Origin: Myxococcaceae bacterium
GTDB taxonomy: Bacteria > Myxococcota > Myxococcia > Myxococcales > Myxococcaceae
Reading direction: 5' to 3'
Assembly (NCBI GenBank): GCA_019694575.1
Contig: JAIBBR010000004.1
Coordinates: 1 to 64,000, forward strand
DNA: 64,000 nucleotides
Shown: positions 17,683 to 26,880 of the stretch, one piece after another
How the letters are laid out: every line of letters begins with the position of its first letter
Position numbering within the stretch: the stretch's first letter is position 1
Position numbers and translations under genes: made by a program
Notes under the pieces: generated by a model
The model's database searches: none
Told to the model about the DNA's origin: nothing
The model's input: the letters and a program-made list of their open reading frames with translations, nothing else

Positions 17683-18879
17683 TTAAGTCAACGCGCTGAC
17701 GAAGGCCTGCAAACGCTGTAGGCCTTTTTCAATCGTCTCGCGCGACGCGGCGAACGACAACCGCAGAAAACCTTCGGCACCAAATGGAAGGCCCGGCACC
17801 GCCGCCAGTTGGTAATCATCGAGCAAAATTTCAGAGAGCTTCAGTGAGCCGCTGACTTCGATACCTTGGTGGCGTTTGCCCAGCAGCCCACGCACATCGG
17901 GAAAGACATAGAAAGCACCGTCAGGCATTGGGCACGTGACGCCCGGCAGCTTGTTGAGGCCGTTCACCAAAAGCGCGCGTCGCTCTTTGAAGGCCTTCAC
18001 CATCGTTTGCAGCTCATCGGTCGGGCCTTGTAGCGCGGTGACGGCGGCCTTCTGCACGAAAGACGTCACGTTCGAAGTCGACTGATCTTGAATCAACTGC
18101 ATGGCAGCGATCAGCTCTTTCGGGCCCGCGGCATAACCGACGCGCCAGCCAGTCATCGCGTACGCCTTGGACAACCCGTTCACCACCACCGTGCGCGCAA
18201 AGAGCGAGGGCTGCGCATTGGCGATGTTGCAGAATGGCGCCGCCGTGTAGAGCAGCTTTTCGTAAATATCGTCGGTGATCAGCAGGCAGTCGTGGCCGGC
18301 CACTGCTTCGGCAATCGACTGCAGGGCCTTTTTATCGAGCGAGGCGCCGGTGGGGTTCGAAGGGCTGTTCAACACCACCGCCCGCGTACGCGACGTCAAT
18401 GCATTTTTCAGCCGCGTCGGGTCAGGCACATAACCCTCTTCGGGGCGTGTTTCGACAATCACCGGCACGCCGTCGGCCAAGCGCACCATGTCGGGGTAGC
18501 TCACCCAATACGGAGCGAAGATCACCACCTCATCGCCCGGCGACAGCAACGCTTGAAAAATGTTGTAAAGCGAATGCTTGGCGCCACACGACACGAGCAC
18601 TTGCTCGGGCGTGTACCCAAGCGCATTGTCTTTCTGCAGCTTGTCGCAAATCGCGGCGCGCAATTCGGGAATGCCGGCGCTGGCGGTGTACTTGGTAAAA
18701 CCAGCGTCGAGCGCCCTCTTGGCAGACTCTTTCACGAAAGCCGGGGTGTCGAAGTCGGGCTCACCCGCCGCGAAACTGACCACGTCGACACCCTTGGCCG
18801 CGAGCGCCTTGGCCTTGGCGTTGAGCGACAAAGTGGGTGACGGCTTCACCGCTTGCACGCGCTGAGCGAGCTTTATCAC
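17683..18879 (-). CDS. Class I PLP aminotransferase, aspartate aminotransferase type
   Basis: A cytosolic fold-type I aminotransferase of subgroup Ib, most like thermophile and Bacillus aspartate aminotransferases that interconvert aspartate and glutamate with their keto acids. The PLP lysine is Lys238 in [24 protein letters not shown], the Asp/Tyr pair in ITDDIYEKL and the C-terminal Arg in [10 protein letters not shown] are the remaining cofactor and carboxylate ligands. The 398-residue length is normal. The GTG start overlaps the coaD stop by four bases (GTGA), so translation is coupled. Related substrates such as prephenate cannot be excluded. Confidence 0.88.
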   Translation of the reverse strand: MIKLAQRVQAVKPSPTLSLNAKAKALAAKGVDVVSFAAGEPDFDTPAFVKESAKRALDAGFTKYTASAGIPELRAAICDKLQKDNALGYTPEQVLVSCGAKHSLYNIFQALLSPGDEVVIFAPYWVSYPDMVRLADGVPVIVETRPEEGYVPDPTRLKNALTSRTRAVVLNSPSNPTGASLDKKALQSIAEAVAGHDCLLITDDIYEKLLYTAAPFCNIANAQPSLFARTVVVNGLSKAYAMTGWRVGYAAGPKELIAAMQLIQDQSTSNVTSFVQKAAVTALQGPTDELQTMVKAFKERRALLVNGLNKLPGVTCPMPDGAFYVFPDVRGLLGKRHQGIEVSGSLKLSEILLDDYQLAAVPGLPFGAEGFLRLSFAASRETIEKGLQRLQAFVSALT

Positions 18880-19373
18880 TTATGGCCCTTCTTCTTGGCG
18901 GGTGCGTATTTGTGGCGCAGCGCCTTGAGCACGTTGTCGGGCACCATGCCTTCGACGTTGCCTCCGAACGAGGCGACTTCACGCACCAATTGCGACGAGA
19001 TGAAGAAGTAGTCTTCGCCAGTCATCATGAACATGGTCTCAATGTCGGGAGCGAGCTTGCGGTTCATGTTGGCGAGCTGAAATTCGTATTCGAAGTCGCT
19101 CACGGCGCGCAGGCCGCGCAAAATCACGCCGACGCGGCGCTTTTGGGCGTAGTCCACCAGCAACCCCTGAAAGTCGTCGACTTCGACGCGAGAGTCATCG
19201 CAGGCTTGGCGAATTTGCGCCCGGCGTTCTTCGACGGTGAAGAACGGCGTCTTCTTGGGGTTGGTGGCAATGGCGACGATCACTTTGTCGAAGATCGCCA
19301 GACCGCGCTGAATCAGCGACAGGTGGCCATTGGTGAGCGGGTCAAACGAACCGGGGTAAATCGCGGCGGGCAT
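18876..19373 (-). CDS. coaD: Phosphopantetheine adenylyltransferase
   Basis: It transfers AMP from ATP to 4'-phosphopantetheine to give dephospho-CoA, the penultimate step of coenzyme A synthesis. The ATG at 19373 gives the family N-terminus [16 protein letters not shown] at 19412 overlapping the rsmD stop is an alternative but would add 13 atypical residues. The nucleotidyltransferase motif TNGH (His17) and the C-terminal [14 protein letters not shown] are present. The final CoA enzyme, coaE, is in the same window at 41493. It sits between rsmD and the aminotransferase in an apparent three-gene operon. Confidence 0.95.
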   Translation of the reverse strand: MPAAIYPGSFDPLTNGHLSLIQRGLAIFDKVIVAIATNPKKTPFFTVEERRAQIRQACDDSRVEVDDFQGLLVDYAQKRRVGVILRGLRAVSDFEYEFQLANMNRKLAPDIETMFMMTGEDYFFISSQLVREVASFGGNVEGMVPDNVLKALRHKYAPAKKKGHK

Positions 19374-19408
19374 GTCGGGTGGACAATGCGAGCCACCATT
19401 GCCTTTAG

Positions 19409-19996
19409 TCAACCTGAGATTTTCACCCGATTGCTGCTCGACACTTCACTCTGAAAGAACGACACCATTGTTTCTCCGAAACGTCGCTGATCTATTCGCG
19501 ACAACGTGGCGATCTGCGTGGGCAGAACCTCATGCTTGCTGTGCTCAACGCAAACCCTTGCCTGTGGCGTCAACAGCGCGAGCGCGCACAGCGTTGTCAC
19601 GACCGCGGTTCCCGCTTCGTCGGCATACGGAGGATCAATGAACACCAAATCGAACGAACGGTGTGAAAGGCTCAGGCGCGACATCGCTTTCTCGACCGGC
19701 CCCGCGACAATTTCGACTTGGGTCGCAAAACCCAGCGCCTGTGTGTTGTCTCGACACAAGTCGAGCGCCTCACGATCGCGATCGACCAACACCGCGCTCA
19801 CCGCGCCGCGAGAGATCGCTTCGAGACCCAGCGCCCCAGTACCGGCATAGAGATCAAGCACCACCAAACCGTCGCATGATTGGCCCAAAATATTGAAGAT
19901 CGACTCGCGCACCCGATCGGCCGTGGGTCGAATGCGCTGCGCATTCTTGGGAGCCAACAAAATGCGGCCTTTGGCAGTGCCAGCAACGATTCGCAT
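19409..19996 (-). CDS. rsmD: 16S rRNA (guanine966-N2)-methyltransferase
   Basis: It methylates G966 of 16S rRNA in the 30S subunit using S-adenosylmethionine. At 195 residues it is normal for RsmD. It has the N-terminal family motif [26 protein letters not shown], the SAM-binding loop [13 protein letters not shown] and the catalytic IDPPY (an NPPY-type motif). The rsmD-coaD gene order is widespread in bacteria and supports both calls. It is the first gene of its operon, with the divergent sigma-54 activator 152 bases away. Confidence 0.95.
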   Translation of the reverse strand: MRIVAGTAKGRILLAPKNAQRIRPTADRVRESIFNILGQSCDGLVVLDLYAGTGALGLEAISRGAVSAVLVDRDREALDLCRDNTQALGFATQVEIVAGPVEKAMSRLSLSHRSFDLVFIDPPYADEAGTAVVTTLCALALLTPQARVCVEHSKHEVLPTQIATLSRIDQRRFGETMVSFFQSEVSSSNRVKISG

Positions 19997-20148
19997 GGCC
20001 TTACCAAGCCCCTATCGCGCATACGTGGGAGTCCACACCACCTTTCGGTCGATGTAGGCGCGCCAATTTTGAACTCCGACGGCTGGTTTCAGGACAACCC
20101 TGCACTCTCAGTGTCCGTTTTTCAGTCGTTCTGTTATTGGACAATTTC

Positions 20149-21756
20149 ATGGATTTCGACCGGTATCAGAACCTTCATACCATCGTGATGTTGCGCGACG
20201 TGATTCGCAAATGGTGGCGCACCGAGCTATCGGTGGCCGACAAAACGGGCGCAGTGATCGATTGGTCGAAGGGTAACATCAACCCGCCTCCGAACGACTT
20301 CTGCCGGTTGTCGCTGTTTTCGAAAGAAGGCTTTCGCAGGTGTACCCAGTCGGTTCGGGTGCTGCACGAGAAGTTCAAAGAGATGCGCAAGTTGAGGCGC
20401 AGCCAATTTCACGACTGTCACTTGGGGTTCACCATTGTCGGCGCGCCGCTGTACATCAACGGCGAGTACGAAGGCATGCTCTTCGTCGAGGGGTTTGCCC
20501 GGCAAGAGGTCAGCCCCCGCGAGGCCGAAACGCTCAAATCGAAAATTCGCGAGTTGAACAATGGGGCCACCGATCTCGAGCGCGCGGTTGAGCGCATTCC
20601 GCTCATGAGCGTGACCGAGGTCGAAAAGATTTCTGACCTGCTTGAATTTGGCGTCAACGAGATCGCCAATTACGAAAATGAAATGCAAAAGCGCGACGAG
20701 ACAATTCAGACGCTCTCGTCAGAGCTGACTGATCGCTACAAATTTGAAAACATCGTCGGCAAGTCAGGGCCGATGATCGAAGTCTTCAAGCTGCTCGAGA
20801 AGGTTTGCAACTCTGACTCGACGGTGTTGATCAACGGCGAATCAGGCACCGGCAAAGAATTGGTGGCGCGGGCGATTCACTACAATGGGCCACGCAAAGA
20901 CAAACCGTTCGTGGTGCAGAACTGCTCGGCGTTCAACGACAACCTGCTCGAGAGTGCGCTGTTCGGGCACGTGAAGGGTTCATTCACCGGCGCCTTGCGT
21001 GACAAGCCCGGCCTCTTCGAAACGGCCGACGAAGGCACGTTTTTCTTAGATGAAGTGGGTGACATGTCGCCGTCTCTTCAGGTGAAGCTGCTGCGCGTGT
21101 TGCAAGAAGGCACGTTCATGCCGGTGGGCGGCAACACCGCTCGCGAAGTGAACGTGCGGGTGATCGCCGCGACCCATAAAGATTTGGGCGACATGGTGAA
21201 GCGCGGAGAATTTCGCGAAGATCTTTATTACCGAATCAATGTGATTCGCATTCAGGTGCCGCCGTTGCGTGAGCGGCGCGACGACTTGCCAATTTTGATG
21301 GACCATTTCTTTCGCAAGCACCGCCGCGAGGGGCAAAGGGCGCGCGGGTTGTCTGCCGACGCCATGGCGCTGTTGCAGGCCTACCGCTGGCCCGGCAACA
21401 TTCGCGAGCTAGAAAATGAGATCGAACGTTTGCTGGTACTGGGCGGTGATCAAGACGTGATCGGCCTCGACTTGATTTCGAGCCGTATTCGCGACGCGGC
21501 GGCCCAAGTGCCCGACCCCGCCGCGGCGCCCGGCGTGGTGACGCAGGCGTCGTTCACCTTGAATGGGCGCCTCAACGACGCGGTCGAGTCGTTGGAACGT
21601 GAAATGATTGCGCAAGGTCTAATTCGCACCCGACACAACAAGAGCCGTCTTTCCCGCGAGCTCGGCATTAGCCGTTCGAATTTGATTTTGAAGATCGCCA
21701 AGTACGCGCTGGAAACACCCAACGCGCACGACGATCTCGAGGAGTCATCTGTCTGA
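20149..21756 (+). CDS. Sigma-54-dependent activator with N-terminal PocR-type sensory domain
   Basis: A bacterial enhancer-binding protein that should remodel RNA polymerase-sigma-54 holoenzyme. I start it at the ATG at 20149; a TTG four codons earlier is possible. Residues about 10-165 resemble a PocR ligand-binding domain, with Cys52, Cys65 and a CH pair at Cys90 in the usual C...C...CHxGF spacing. A coiled linker leads to the AAA+ domain with Walker A GESGTGKE, a sigma-54 contact loop reading GSFTGA rather than GAFTGA, Walker B TFFLDEV and an arginine-finger region. The C-terminus is a Fis-type HTH (KSRLSRELGISRSNL). The ligand is unknown. The gene overlaps the next hydrolase. Confidence 0.92.
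   Translation: MDFDRYQNLHTIVMLRDVIRKWWRTELSVADKTGAVIDWSKGNINPPPNDFCRLSLFSKEGFRRCTQSVRVLHEKFKEMRKLRRSQFHDCHLGFTIVGAPLYINGEYEGMLFVEGFARQEVSPREAETLKSKIRELNNGATDLERAVERIPLMSVTEVEKISDLLEFGVNEIANYENEMQKRDETIQTLSSELTDRYKFENIVGKSGPMIEVFKLLEKVCNSDSTVLINGESGTGKELVARAIHYNGPRKDKPFVVQNCSAFNDNLLESALFGHVKGSFTGALRDKPGLFETADEGTFFLDEVGDMSPSLQVKLLRVLQEGTFMPVGGNTAREVNVRVIAATHKDLGDMVKRGEFREDLYYRINVIRIQVPPLRERRDDLPILMDHFFRKHRREGQRARGLSADAMALLQAYRWPGNIRELENEIERLLVLGGDQDVIGLDLISSRIRDAAAQVPDPAAAPGVVTQASFTLNGRLNDAVESLEREMIAQGLIRTRHNKSRLSRELGISRSNLILKIAKYALETPNAHDDLEESSV
21739..21744 (+). promoter_or_regulatory. Ribosome binding site that decides a CTG start
   Basis: GAGGAG lies inside the end of the sigma-54 activator gene, eight bases before a CTG that overlaps the TGA stop as CTGA. 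No ATG, GTG or TTG occurs in this frame between here and the GTG at 21843, yet conserved hydrolase strands are encoded in that stretch. The site therefore points to initiation at CTG. Confidence 0.6.
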
Positions 21757-22628
21757 GCTCGTTCTTTCAGCAAGATTATTTTCGCACCGATGACGGCGCC
21801 TCACTCTTCTATGAATTACATGGAGAAGGCTCGAGCGGTGCGGTGCTTTGCGACGGCTTGGGCTGCGACGGCTTCGCCTGGCGTTATCTATTGCCGATGT
21901 TGAAGACGAACCGGCGGGTGTTGCGGTGGCATTACCGCGGCCACGGGCAGTCGGGGGTGCCGCCAGACGACAACCGCATCGGCGTGCCGTACAGCTGTGC
22001 CGATTTGCTCTCGTTGATGGACCGCGCCGAGTTGCCCAAAGCGGTGTTGTTCGGCCACTCGATGGGTACGCAAGTCGCGTTGGAATTTCACCGGCTTTAC
22101 CCACAGCGTGTGGCAGGGCTGGTGCTGTTGTGCGGGTCTTTCGGCACGCCGCTCGACACTTGGCACGATCACTCGATGATGCGGCTGGTTTTTCCCTATT
22201 TGAAGCGCATGGTGGAGCGTTTTCCCAGCCAGGTGCGGGCTGTCACGTCGCGGGCGATGCTGACCGAGATCGCGTACCAGTTGGCCGTGCGCACCGAGTT
22301 GAACCCCGACCTCATTTCACGCGAAGACTTCACCCCCTACATGCATCACCTTTCGCGCATGCACCCGCTCTATTTCATTCGCACGCTCGACTCGCTCAAA
22401 GATCACTCCGCGTGGGACCACCTGCCCCAAGTCAACGTGCCGACGCTGGTGGTAGGCGGCGAAATCGACCGGTTTACGCCGGTTTGGCTGGCTCAACGCA
22501 TGGCCGAGCACATTCCCGGGGCTGAATTTCTCTTTGTCCCGGGGGGGAGCCACACGGCCCTGTTGGAGCGGCCCGGCATGGTGAACCACGCGGTCGACCG
22601 TTTCTTGAGACAGCGCATCGACAGGTAA
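21753..22628 (+). CDS. Alpha/beta hydrolase with probable CTG start
   Basis: A 291-residue alpha/beta hydrolase of unknown substrate. Nucleophile Ser is in FGHSMGTQ, the acid in VVGGEIDRFTP and the His in PGGSHTALLE. A standard start at the GTG at 21843 would cut off the first two beta-strands (RTDDGASLFYELHGEG), which are usual in this fold. The frame is open upstream, and a CTG at 21753 overlaps the previous stop by four bases with GAGGAG eight bases before it. I therefore place the start there; this is inference from context. Coupling suggests the hydrolase works with, or is controlled together with, the PocR-type activator. About 40 bases follow before typA. Confidence 0.8.
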   Translation: MSSFFQQDYFRTDDGASLFYELHGEGSSGAVLCDGLGCDGFAWRYLLPMLKTNRRVLRWHYRGHGQSGVPPDDNRIGVPYSCADLLSLMDRAELPKAVLFGHSMGTQVALEFHRLYPQRVAGLVLLCGSFGTPLDTWHDHSMMRLVFPYLKRMVERFPSQVRAVTSRAMLTEIAYQLAVRTELNPDLISREDFTPYMHHLSRMHPLYFIRTLDSLKDHSAWDHLPQVNVPTLVVGGEIDRFTPVWLAQRMAEHIPGAEFLFVPGGSHTALLERPGMVNHAVDRFLRQRIDR

Positions 22629-22669
22629 TAGGTAAAACGGGCACTTTACGCTACAAGCCCGCGCCTTCG

Positions 22670-24514
22670 ATGATCTCCCGAGAAAACATTCGCAACATTG
22701 CCATCGTCGCCCACGTCGACCACGGAAAAACAACCCTGGTCGATCACCTCTTGCGTCAGGCCGGTACCTGGCGATCGAACGAAGTCGTCGCCGAACGGGT
22801 GATGGACTCAAACGATTTGGAGCGTGAGAAGGGCATCACCATTCTCGCCAAGAACACGGCGATTACCTACCAAGGTCACCACATCAACATCATCGACACG
22901 CCGGGTCACTCCGACTTCGGTGGCGAGGTGGAACGCGGTCTACGCCTCGTCGATGGCGTGCTGCTGTTGGTCGACGCAGCCGAGGGCCCCCTGCCGCAGA
23001 CGCGTTTCGTGCTCAGCAAGGCGTTGGCGCTGGGTCTGAAGACAGTTTTGGTGATCAACAAGATCGACCGTTCTGACGCGCGAGCGAAAGAAGTGCTCGA
23101 CCTCGTTTATTCGCTCTACATCGACCTGGGCGCTGACGATGAGCAACTGAATTTTCCCGTGGTGTACTGCGTGGCACGGCAGGGCCAAGCGTCGCTCAAG
23201 CTCGAAGAGCCCGGCACCACGCTGCAACCGCTCTTCGACGCGATCTTGTCGCACTTGCCCGCGCCGCCTGCTCCGGTAGAAGGTGAACCGACGCAACTGC
23301 TGATCTGCAACCTCGACTACGACGACTACGTCGGCCGTTTGGGTATTGGCCGGCTGAGCTCGGGACGGTTGGCTCCGAACATGCCGGTGGCAGTGGTGCG
23401 CGAAGGCGGCAAGGTCGAGCAGGGAAAAATCGTCAAGCTGTACGGCTTCTCGGGTTTGAAGCGCGTAGAGATCGCCGACGCCGGGCCAGGCGAAATCATC
23501 AGCGTCGCCGGCATCGAGAACCTGTCGATTGGCGATACGATTTCTGAGGTCGAGCGCCCCAAAGCGCTGCCTCGCATCACCGTCGATGAGCCGACGATGA
23601 TGATGATCTTTCGCGTCAATGATGGCCCGTTGGCCGGCCGCGAAGGCAAGTACGTCACCTCGCGCAACCTGCGTGAGCGGCTGTACCGTGAGTCGTACCG
23701 TAACGTGTCGATTCGGGTCGAAGACACCGAGACTCCCGACGCTTTTCGGGTGGTAGGCCGTGGCGAATTGCAGCTGGCGGTGATCATCGAGACGATGCGC
23801 CGTGAAGGTTATGAGCTGACGGCGTCGAACCCTGAGCCAATCACCAAAGACGTCGACGGTGTAAAGCACGAACCGATGGAGCTGATGTTCTGCGACGTGC
23901 CGGAAACCGCGGTGGGTGTGGTGACGGAACGACTGGGGCCCCGTAAGGGCCGCATGGTGGACATGGCGTCGCTCGGTTCAGGCCGTACCCGCTTGCAATA
24001 CCGCATTCCCGCGCGTGGGTTGGTCGGTTTTCGCAGCGAGTTTCTCACCATCACCAAGGGTGAAGGCATCATGTCTAGCCAGTTTGACGGGTATGAGCCG
24101 TGGTTCGGCTACATTCCCCGCCGATCAAACGGCGCGATCATTTCTGACCGCATGGGCGACACGGTGCCGTACGCGTTGTTTTCGATTCAAGAACGCGGCG
24201 CGCTCTTCGTGGGTGCGGGAGTGCAGGTTTATGAGGGCATGATCATCGGCGAGAACGCGCACCCCAGCGATCTCGACGTCAATGCCTGCCGCGAGAAGAA
24301 GCTGACCAACATTCGCGCCGCTGGCCGTGACGAGAACGTGATTCTCACTCCCCCCCGTGAGATGGGCTTAGAGAAAGCCCTTGAATGGATTGCGCACGAC
24401 GAGTTACTCGAGGTGACGCCCAAATCAATTCGCTTGCGGAAAAAGATGCTCGACTTCAACGCCCGCTACCGGGCTGATCGCGACCGCAAACGCGAAATGC
24501 GAGACGAGCAGTAA
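22670..24514 (+). CDS. typA: Translational GTPase TypA/BipA
   Basis: A ribosome-associated GTPase of the EF-G family involved in 50S maturation and stress or cold adaptation. The 614 residues are close to the 607 of E. coli BipA. G-motifs are intact: AHVDHGKTT (G1), REKGITI (G2), [14 protein letters not shown] (G3) and NKIDRSDA (G4). The C-terminal domains, including [11 protein letters not shown] and the lysine-rich end, follow the family. No obvious Shine-Dalgarno is visible. It is followed by the 8-bp tandem repeat region. Confidence 0.96.
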   Translation: MISRENIRNIAIVAHVDHGKTTLVDHLLRQAGTWRSNEVVAERVMDSNDLEREKGITILAKNTAITYQGHHINIIDTPGHSDFGGEVERGLRLVDGVLLLVDAAEGPLPQTRFVLSKALALGLKTVLVINKIDRSDARAKEVLDLVYSLYIDLGADDEQLNFPVVYCVARQGQASLKLEEPGTTLQPLFDAILSHLPAPPAPVEGEPTQLLICNLDYDDYVGRLGIGRLSSGRLAPNMPVAVVREGGKVEQGKIVKLYGFSGLKRVEIADAGPGEIISVAGIENLSIGDTISEVERPKALPRITVDEPTMMMIFRVNDGPLAGREGKYVTSRNLRERLYRESYRNVSIRVEDTETPDAFRVVGRGELQLAVIIETMRREGYELTASNPEPITKDVDGVKHEPMELMFCDVPETAVGVVTERLGPRKGRMVDMASLGSGRTRLQYRIPARGLVGFRSEFLTITKGEGIMSSQFDGYEPWFGYIPRRSNGAIISDRMGDTVPYALFSIQERGALFVGAGVQVYEGMIIGENAHPSDLDVNACREKKLTNIRAAGRDENVILTPPREMGLEKALEWIAHDELLEVTPKSIRLRKKMLDFNARYRADRDRKREMRDEQ

Positions 24515-24591
24515 ACGCATTCGCTTAGAAGAAAGGCGATTCTGAATTCGCAACACTGGGCCAGCTCGTGCTTAAGCCCATGATTTCCCTC

Positions 24592-24643
24592 GGCTGAGCG
24601 GCTGAGCGGCTGAGCGGCTGAGCGGCTGAGCGGCTGAGCGGCT
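24592..24643. repeat. 8-bp tandem repeat, six copies plus a partial
   Basis: Six perfect consecutive copies of GGCTGAGC (24592-24639) are followed by a partial copy. The array lies in the 164-base gap between the convergent typA and alpha/beta hydrolase genes, so it is not in a coding region I support. Perfect identity implies recent expansion by slippage. I see no T-run or other terminator sign here; the rest of the gap shows nothing recognisable. Confidence 0.9.
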
Positions 24644-24678
24644 CAAACGTGCACTGTGACCCAGGCAAGGAGATCGCG

Positions 24679-25614
24679 CTAGTTTTTTTCTGCTTGCCGC
24701 GCAATCCAATCGACAATTTGTGTGAAGCGTTCTGGCGTCATTTCATGGCTCCCGCCGTCTCGAAGATGGACGAACGCGACCGACTCGCCCCGCGCTTCAT
24801 ACGCACCACGGGCACGTTGCTCAATGTCGTCTGCGTCAGCTGAATACGGGTCATTCGTGGCCGAGAGCAAAAGCAGCGGCCGAGGCGCGGTGGCGCGAAT
24901 CAGGTCTTCAATGTCCCAGTGAGAAGCAAAGCCGGGCAAGATCTCGGACATCTCGATGCCTGTTCCGGCCGCGAGTTTGTGCCGGTAGCTGCACGCAGCG
25001 CCACTTGCGCAAGCGAACTGAACCCGTTGGTCCACCGCCGCGTGAAAAAGCGCGGTGTTGCCGCCCATCGAATGTCCCAACGTGCCAATGGGTCGGCCCG
25101 CCAACTCAGCACGCTCAGAGAGAAGCGTGAGCGCAGCCGCCGCGTCAACCAATACACAGCGCATGAGCGTGTCGCCTTGCACAAGGCGGTGCGCCATGGC
25201 GTTGAAATGGTTCAGCCAGTCGGTATTGCCCGAACCGCGCTCAATACCGCGCACATGCGCTCGCCGGTCTTCAAAGCCGATCGCATCGGGAGCCAGCACC
25301 ACCCAACCTCGTCGCGCCAACACCGGCCCGAACGCCTGTAAAGGGTTGCCCACGAGCCCAGCGACTTCACTTTTTCCCCAATGCCATTCACTGGCGTGCT
25401 GGTGCTGTATGAGCACGCCCCCGACAACCGGGTGAACAGCGGGTACCAGCATCAGCGCGGGAATGGGTTGGGCGCCTTCGGCCGCGAAATCGAGCCGTAT
25501 TTCCTCGTAGCCCTCACGTGGCGTGCGCGTTCGCTCTCTCGATGAAACCCGCGCGGGAGGCGCTCCAAAGCCGAGAAAACGAGCCAGGTCTGCCCGCAGT
25601 TCGTCTTCAGACAT
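24679..25614 (-). CDS. Alpha/beta hydrolase, dienelactone-hydrolase-like
   Basis: A 311-residue cytoplasmic serine hydrolase of the acetyl-xylan-esterase/dienelactone hydrolase type. It has an N-terminal strand region with GVLIQHQHASEWHWGKSE, a nucleophile elbow GHSMGG, the acid in SATNDPYSADADD and the His in DGGSHEMTPE. AAGGAG lies six bases before the ATG. It follows the Ser/Thr kinase gene after 15 bases on the same strand, so it is probably the last gene of the gcv-kinase operon. The substrate is unknown. Confidence 0.85.
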   Translation of the reverse strand: MSEDELRADLARFLGFGAPPARVSSRERTRTPREGYEEIRLDFAAEGAQPIPALMLVPAVHPVVGGVLIQHQHASEWHWGKSEVAGLVGNPLQAFGPVLARRGWVVLAPDAIGFEDRRAHVRGIERGSGNTDWLNHFNAMAHRLVQGDTLMRCVLVDAAAALTLLSERAELAGRPIGTLGHSMGGNTALFHAAVDQRVQFACASGAACSYRHKLAAGTGIEMSEILPGFASHWDIEDLIRATAPRPLLLLSATNDPYSADADDIEQRARGAYEARGESVAFVHLRDGGSHEMTPERFTQIVDWIARQAEKN

Positions 25615-25629
25615 GTCTGCTCCTTACGA

Positions 25630-26880
25630 TCAGCGGTACTTGAGCCAGCCCCCCAGCACTTCACGCATCAACGCATTGACAGTGATGCCGTGGCGCCGCG
25701 CAATCTGAGAGAGCTGCTCGTAGTCGGCTCCCTCCATTTGGAGCGACACCACTTTGTCGTCACCTCGTGGCCGCTGCGCTGACGTGCGTTGGCTGACGTT
25801 GTCAGGGTGCACGTCGGCTGCGGCCGAAATCACCTCGTCTGGCTCGACAATCTCTTCTGGACCCACCGCCGGCGTGCGGTTCGCGAGGCGCGCTTTTTCC
25901 TCCTCCAACTCGTCGTTGAAGAGCTGCTTGAGGAAGTTCGACAGGTGAATGTTGGACGGCGTGAATTCGTATTGCGACAAAAACTGGTCCAAGTCGTACT
26001 GCATGTCCCACGCGGTTTGGTACCGCTTCTCGCGGTCTTTCTCGAGCGCCTTCATCAAGATCGCTTCGACCGCTTCGGGAATGTCGGCCTTGAAATACGA
26101 AGGCGCGTAGATTTTGCCCTCGGTGATCGACTTTAAAATCGCCACCTCAGAATCACCCGTGAAGAGCTTGAAGCCCGTTAGCCACTCGTAGAGCACCACA
26201 CCAAGCGAAAAGAGATCGCTGCGGCAGTCGAGCGACTTGCCCATGCACTGCTCAGGGCTCATGTACGAGAGCTTGCCTTTGATTTCACCCGCACGTGTTT
26301 GCTCGATTTGATTGGCCGCTTTGGCGATACCGAAATCGAGCACTTTCACCGTGCCGTCGAACGACACGAAAATGTTCTCAGGCGTTACGTCGCGGTGAAC
26401 GATGTTCAGCGGGCTGCCGTACAGGTCTACCTTCTGGTGCGCGTAGTACAACCCTTCACACACCGAGCTGGCAATTTTCAGCGCGTACACCATGGGAAAT
26501 GGAATTCCCAAAGTGTCGGCCTTGGGAATGATTCGGCGCATGTCGCGACCGAAGATGTATTCCATGGCGATGAAGTACGACTCGCCGATTTTTCCCAAGT
26601 CGTAGATCTGCACGATGTTGGGGTGGTTCAACTGTGCCGCGAGCTTGGCCTCATTCAAGAACATTTTGACGAAGCTGGCTTGCTTCGACAGATGCGGCCG
26701 AATGCGCTTGATGACGATTGTCTTCTCGAAGCCTTCGAGACCGGCCTGCCGGGCAAGAAAAATTTCTGCCATGCCGCCGACGGCAATGCGATCGATCAGC
26801 GTGTACTTACCGAACCGCGTCGACGCTTTGGGTTTTTCACCCGACACGCTGCGTTTCTTCTCAGGAATGGCGCCACTCAC
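25630..26880 (-). CDS. Ser/Thr protein kinase with C-terminal ribbon-helix-helix-like domain
   Basis: A Hanks-type kinase. The start is GTG at 26880, whose bases overlap the gcvP stop (GTGA); a longer frame would run 50 codons into gcvP in another phase. The 416-residue protein has Lys58 (VIKRI), Glu77 (NEAKLAAQ), the catalytic HRDVTPEN loop (Asp164), DFG (Asp182) and SPEQ, so it should be active. There is no transmembrane segment, so it is cytosolic. Residues about 376-416 ([20 protein letters not shown], then a second helix) fit the strand-helix-helix of CopG/Arc-type DNA-binding domains. The coupling to the glycine cleavage operon is striking; targets are unknown. Confidence 0.88.
   Translation of the reverse strand: MSGAIPEKKRSVSGEKPKASTRFGKYTLIDRIAVGGMAEIFLARQAGLEGFEKTIVIKRIRPHLSKQASFVKMFLNEAKLAAQLNHPNIVQIYDLGKIGESYFIAMEYIFGRDMRRIIPKADTLGIPFPMVYALKIASSVCEGLYYAHQKVDLYGSPLNIVHRDVTPENIFVSFDGTVKVLDFGIAKAANQIEQTRAGEIKGKLSYMSPEQCMGKSLDCRSDLFSLGVVLYEWLTGFKLFTGDSEVAILKSITEGKIYAPSYFKADIPEAVEAILMKALEKDREKRYQTAWDMQYDLDQFLSQYEFTPSNIHLSNFLKQLFNDELEEEKARLANRTPAVGPEEIVEPDEVISAAADVHPDNVSQRTSAQRPRGDDKVVSLQMEGADYEQLSQIARRHGITVNALMREVLGGWLKYR

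Noticed and set aside
22940-23869. Minus-strand frame of 309 codons
   Set aside because: Antisense shadow of typA with His/Gln/Arg-rich low-plausibility composition.
24525-24716. Minus-strand frame of 63 codons across the tandem repeat
   Set aside because: It is translated from the 8-bp repeat and overlaps the hydrolase 3' end; no sensible start context or family.
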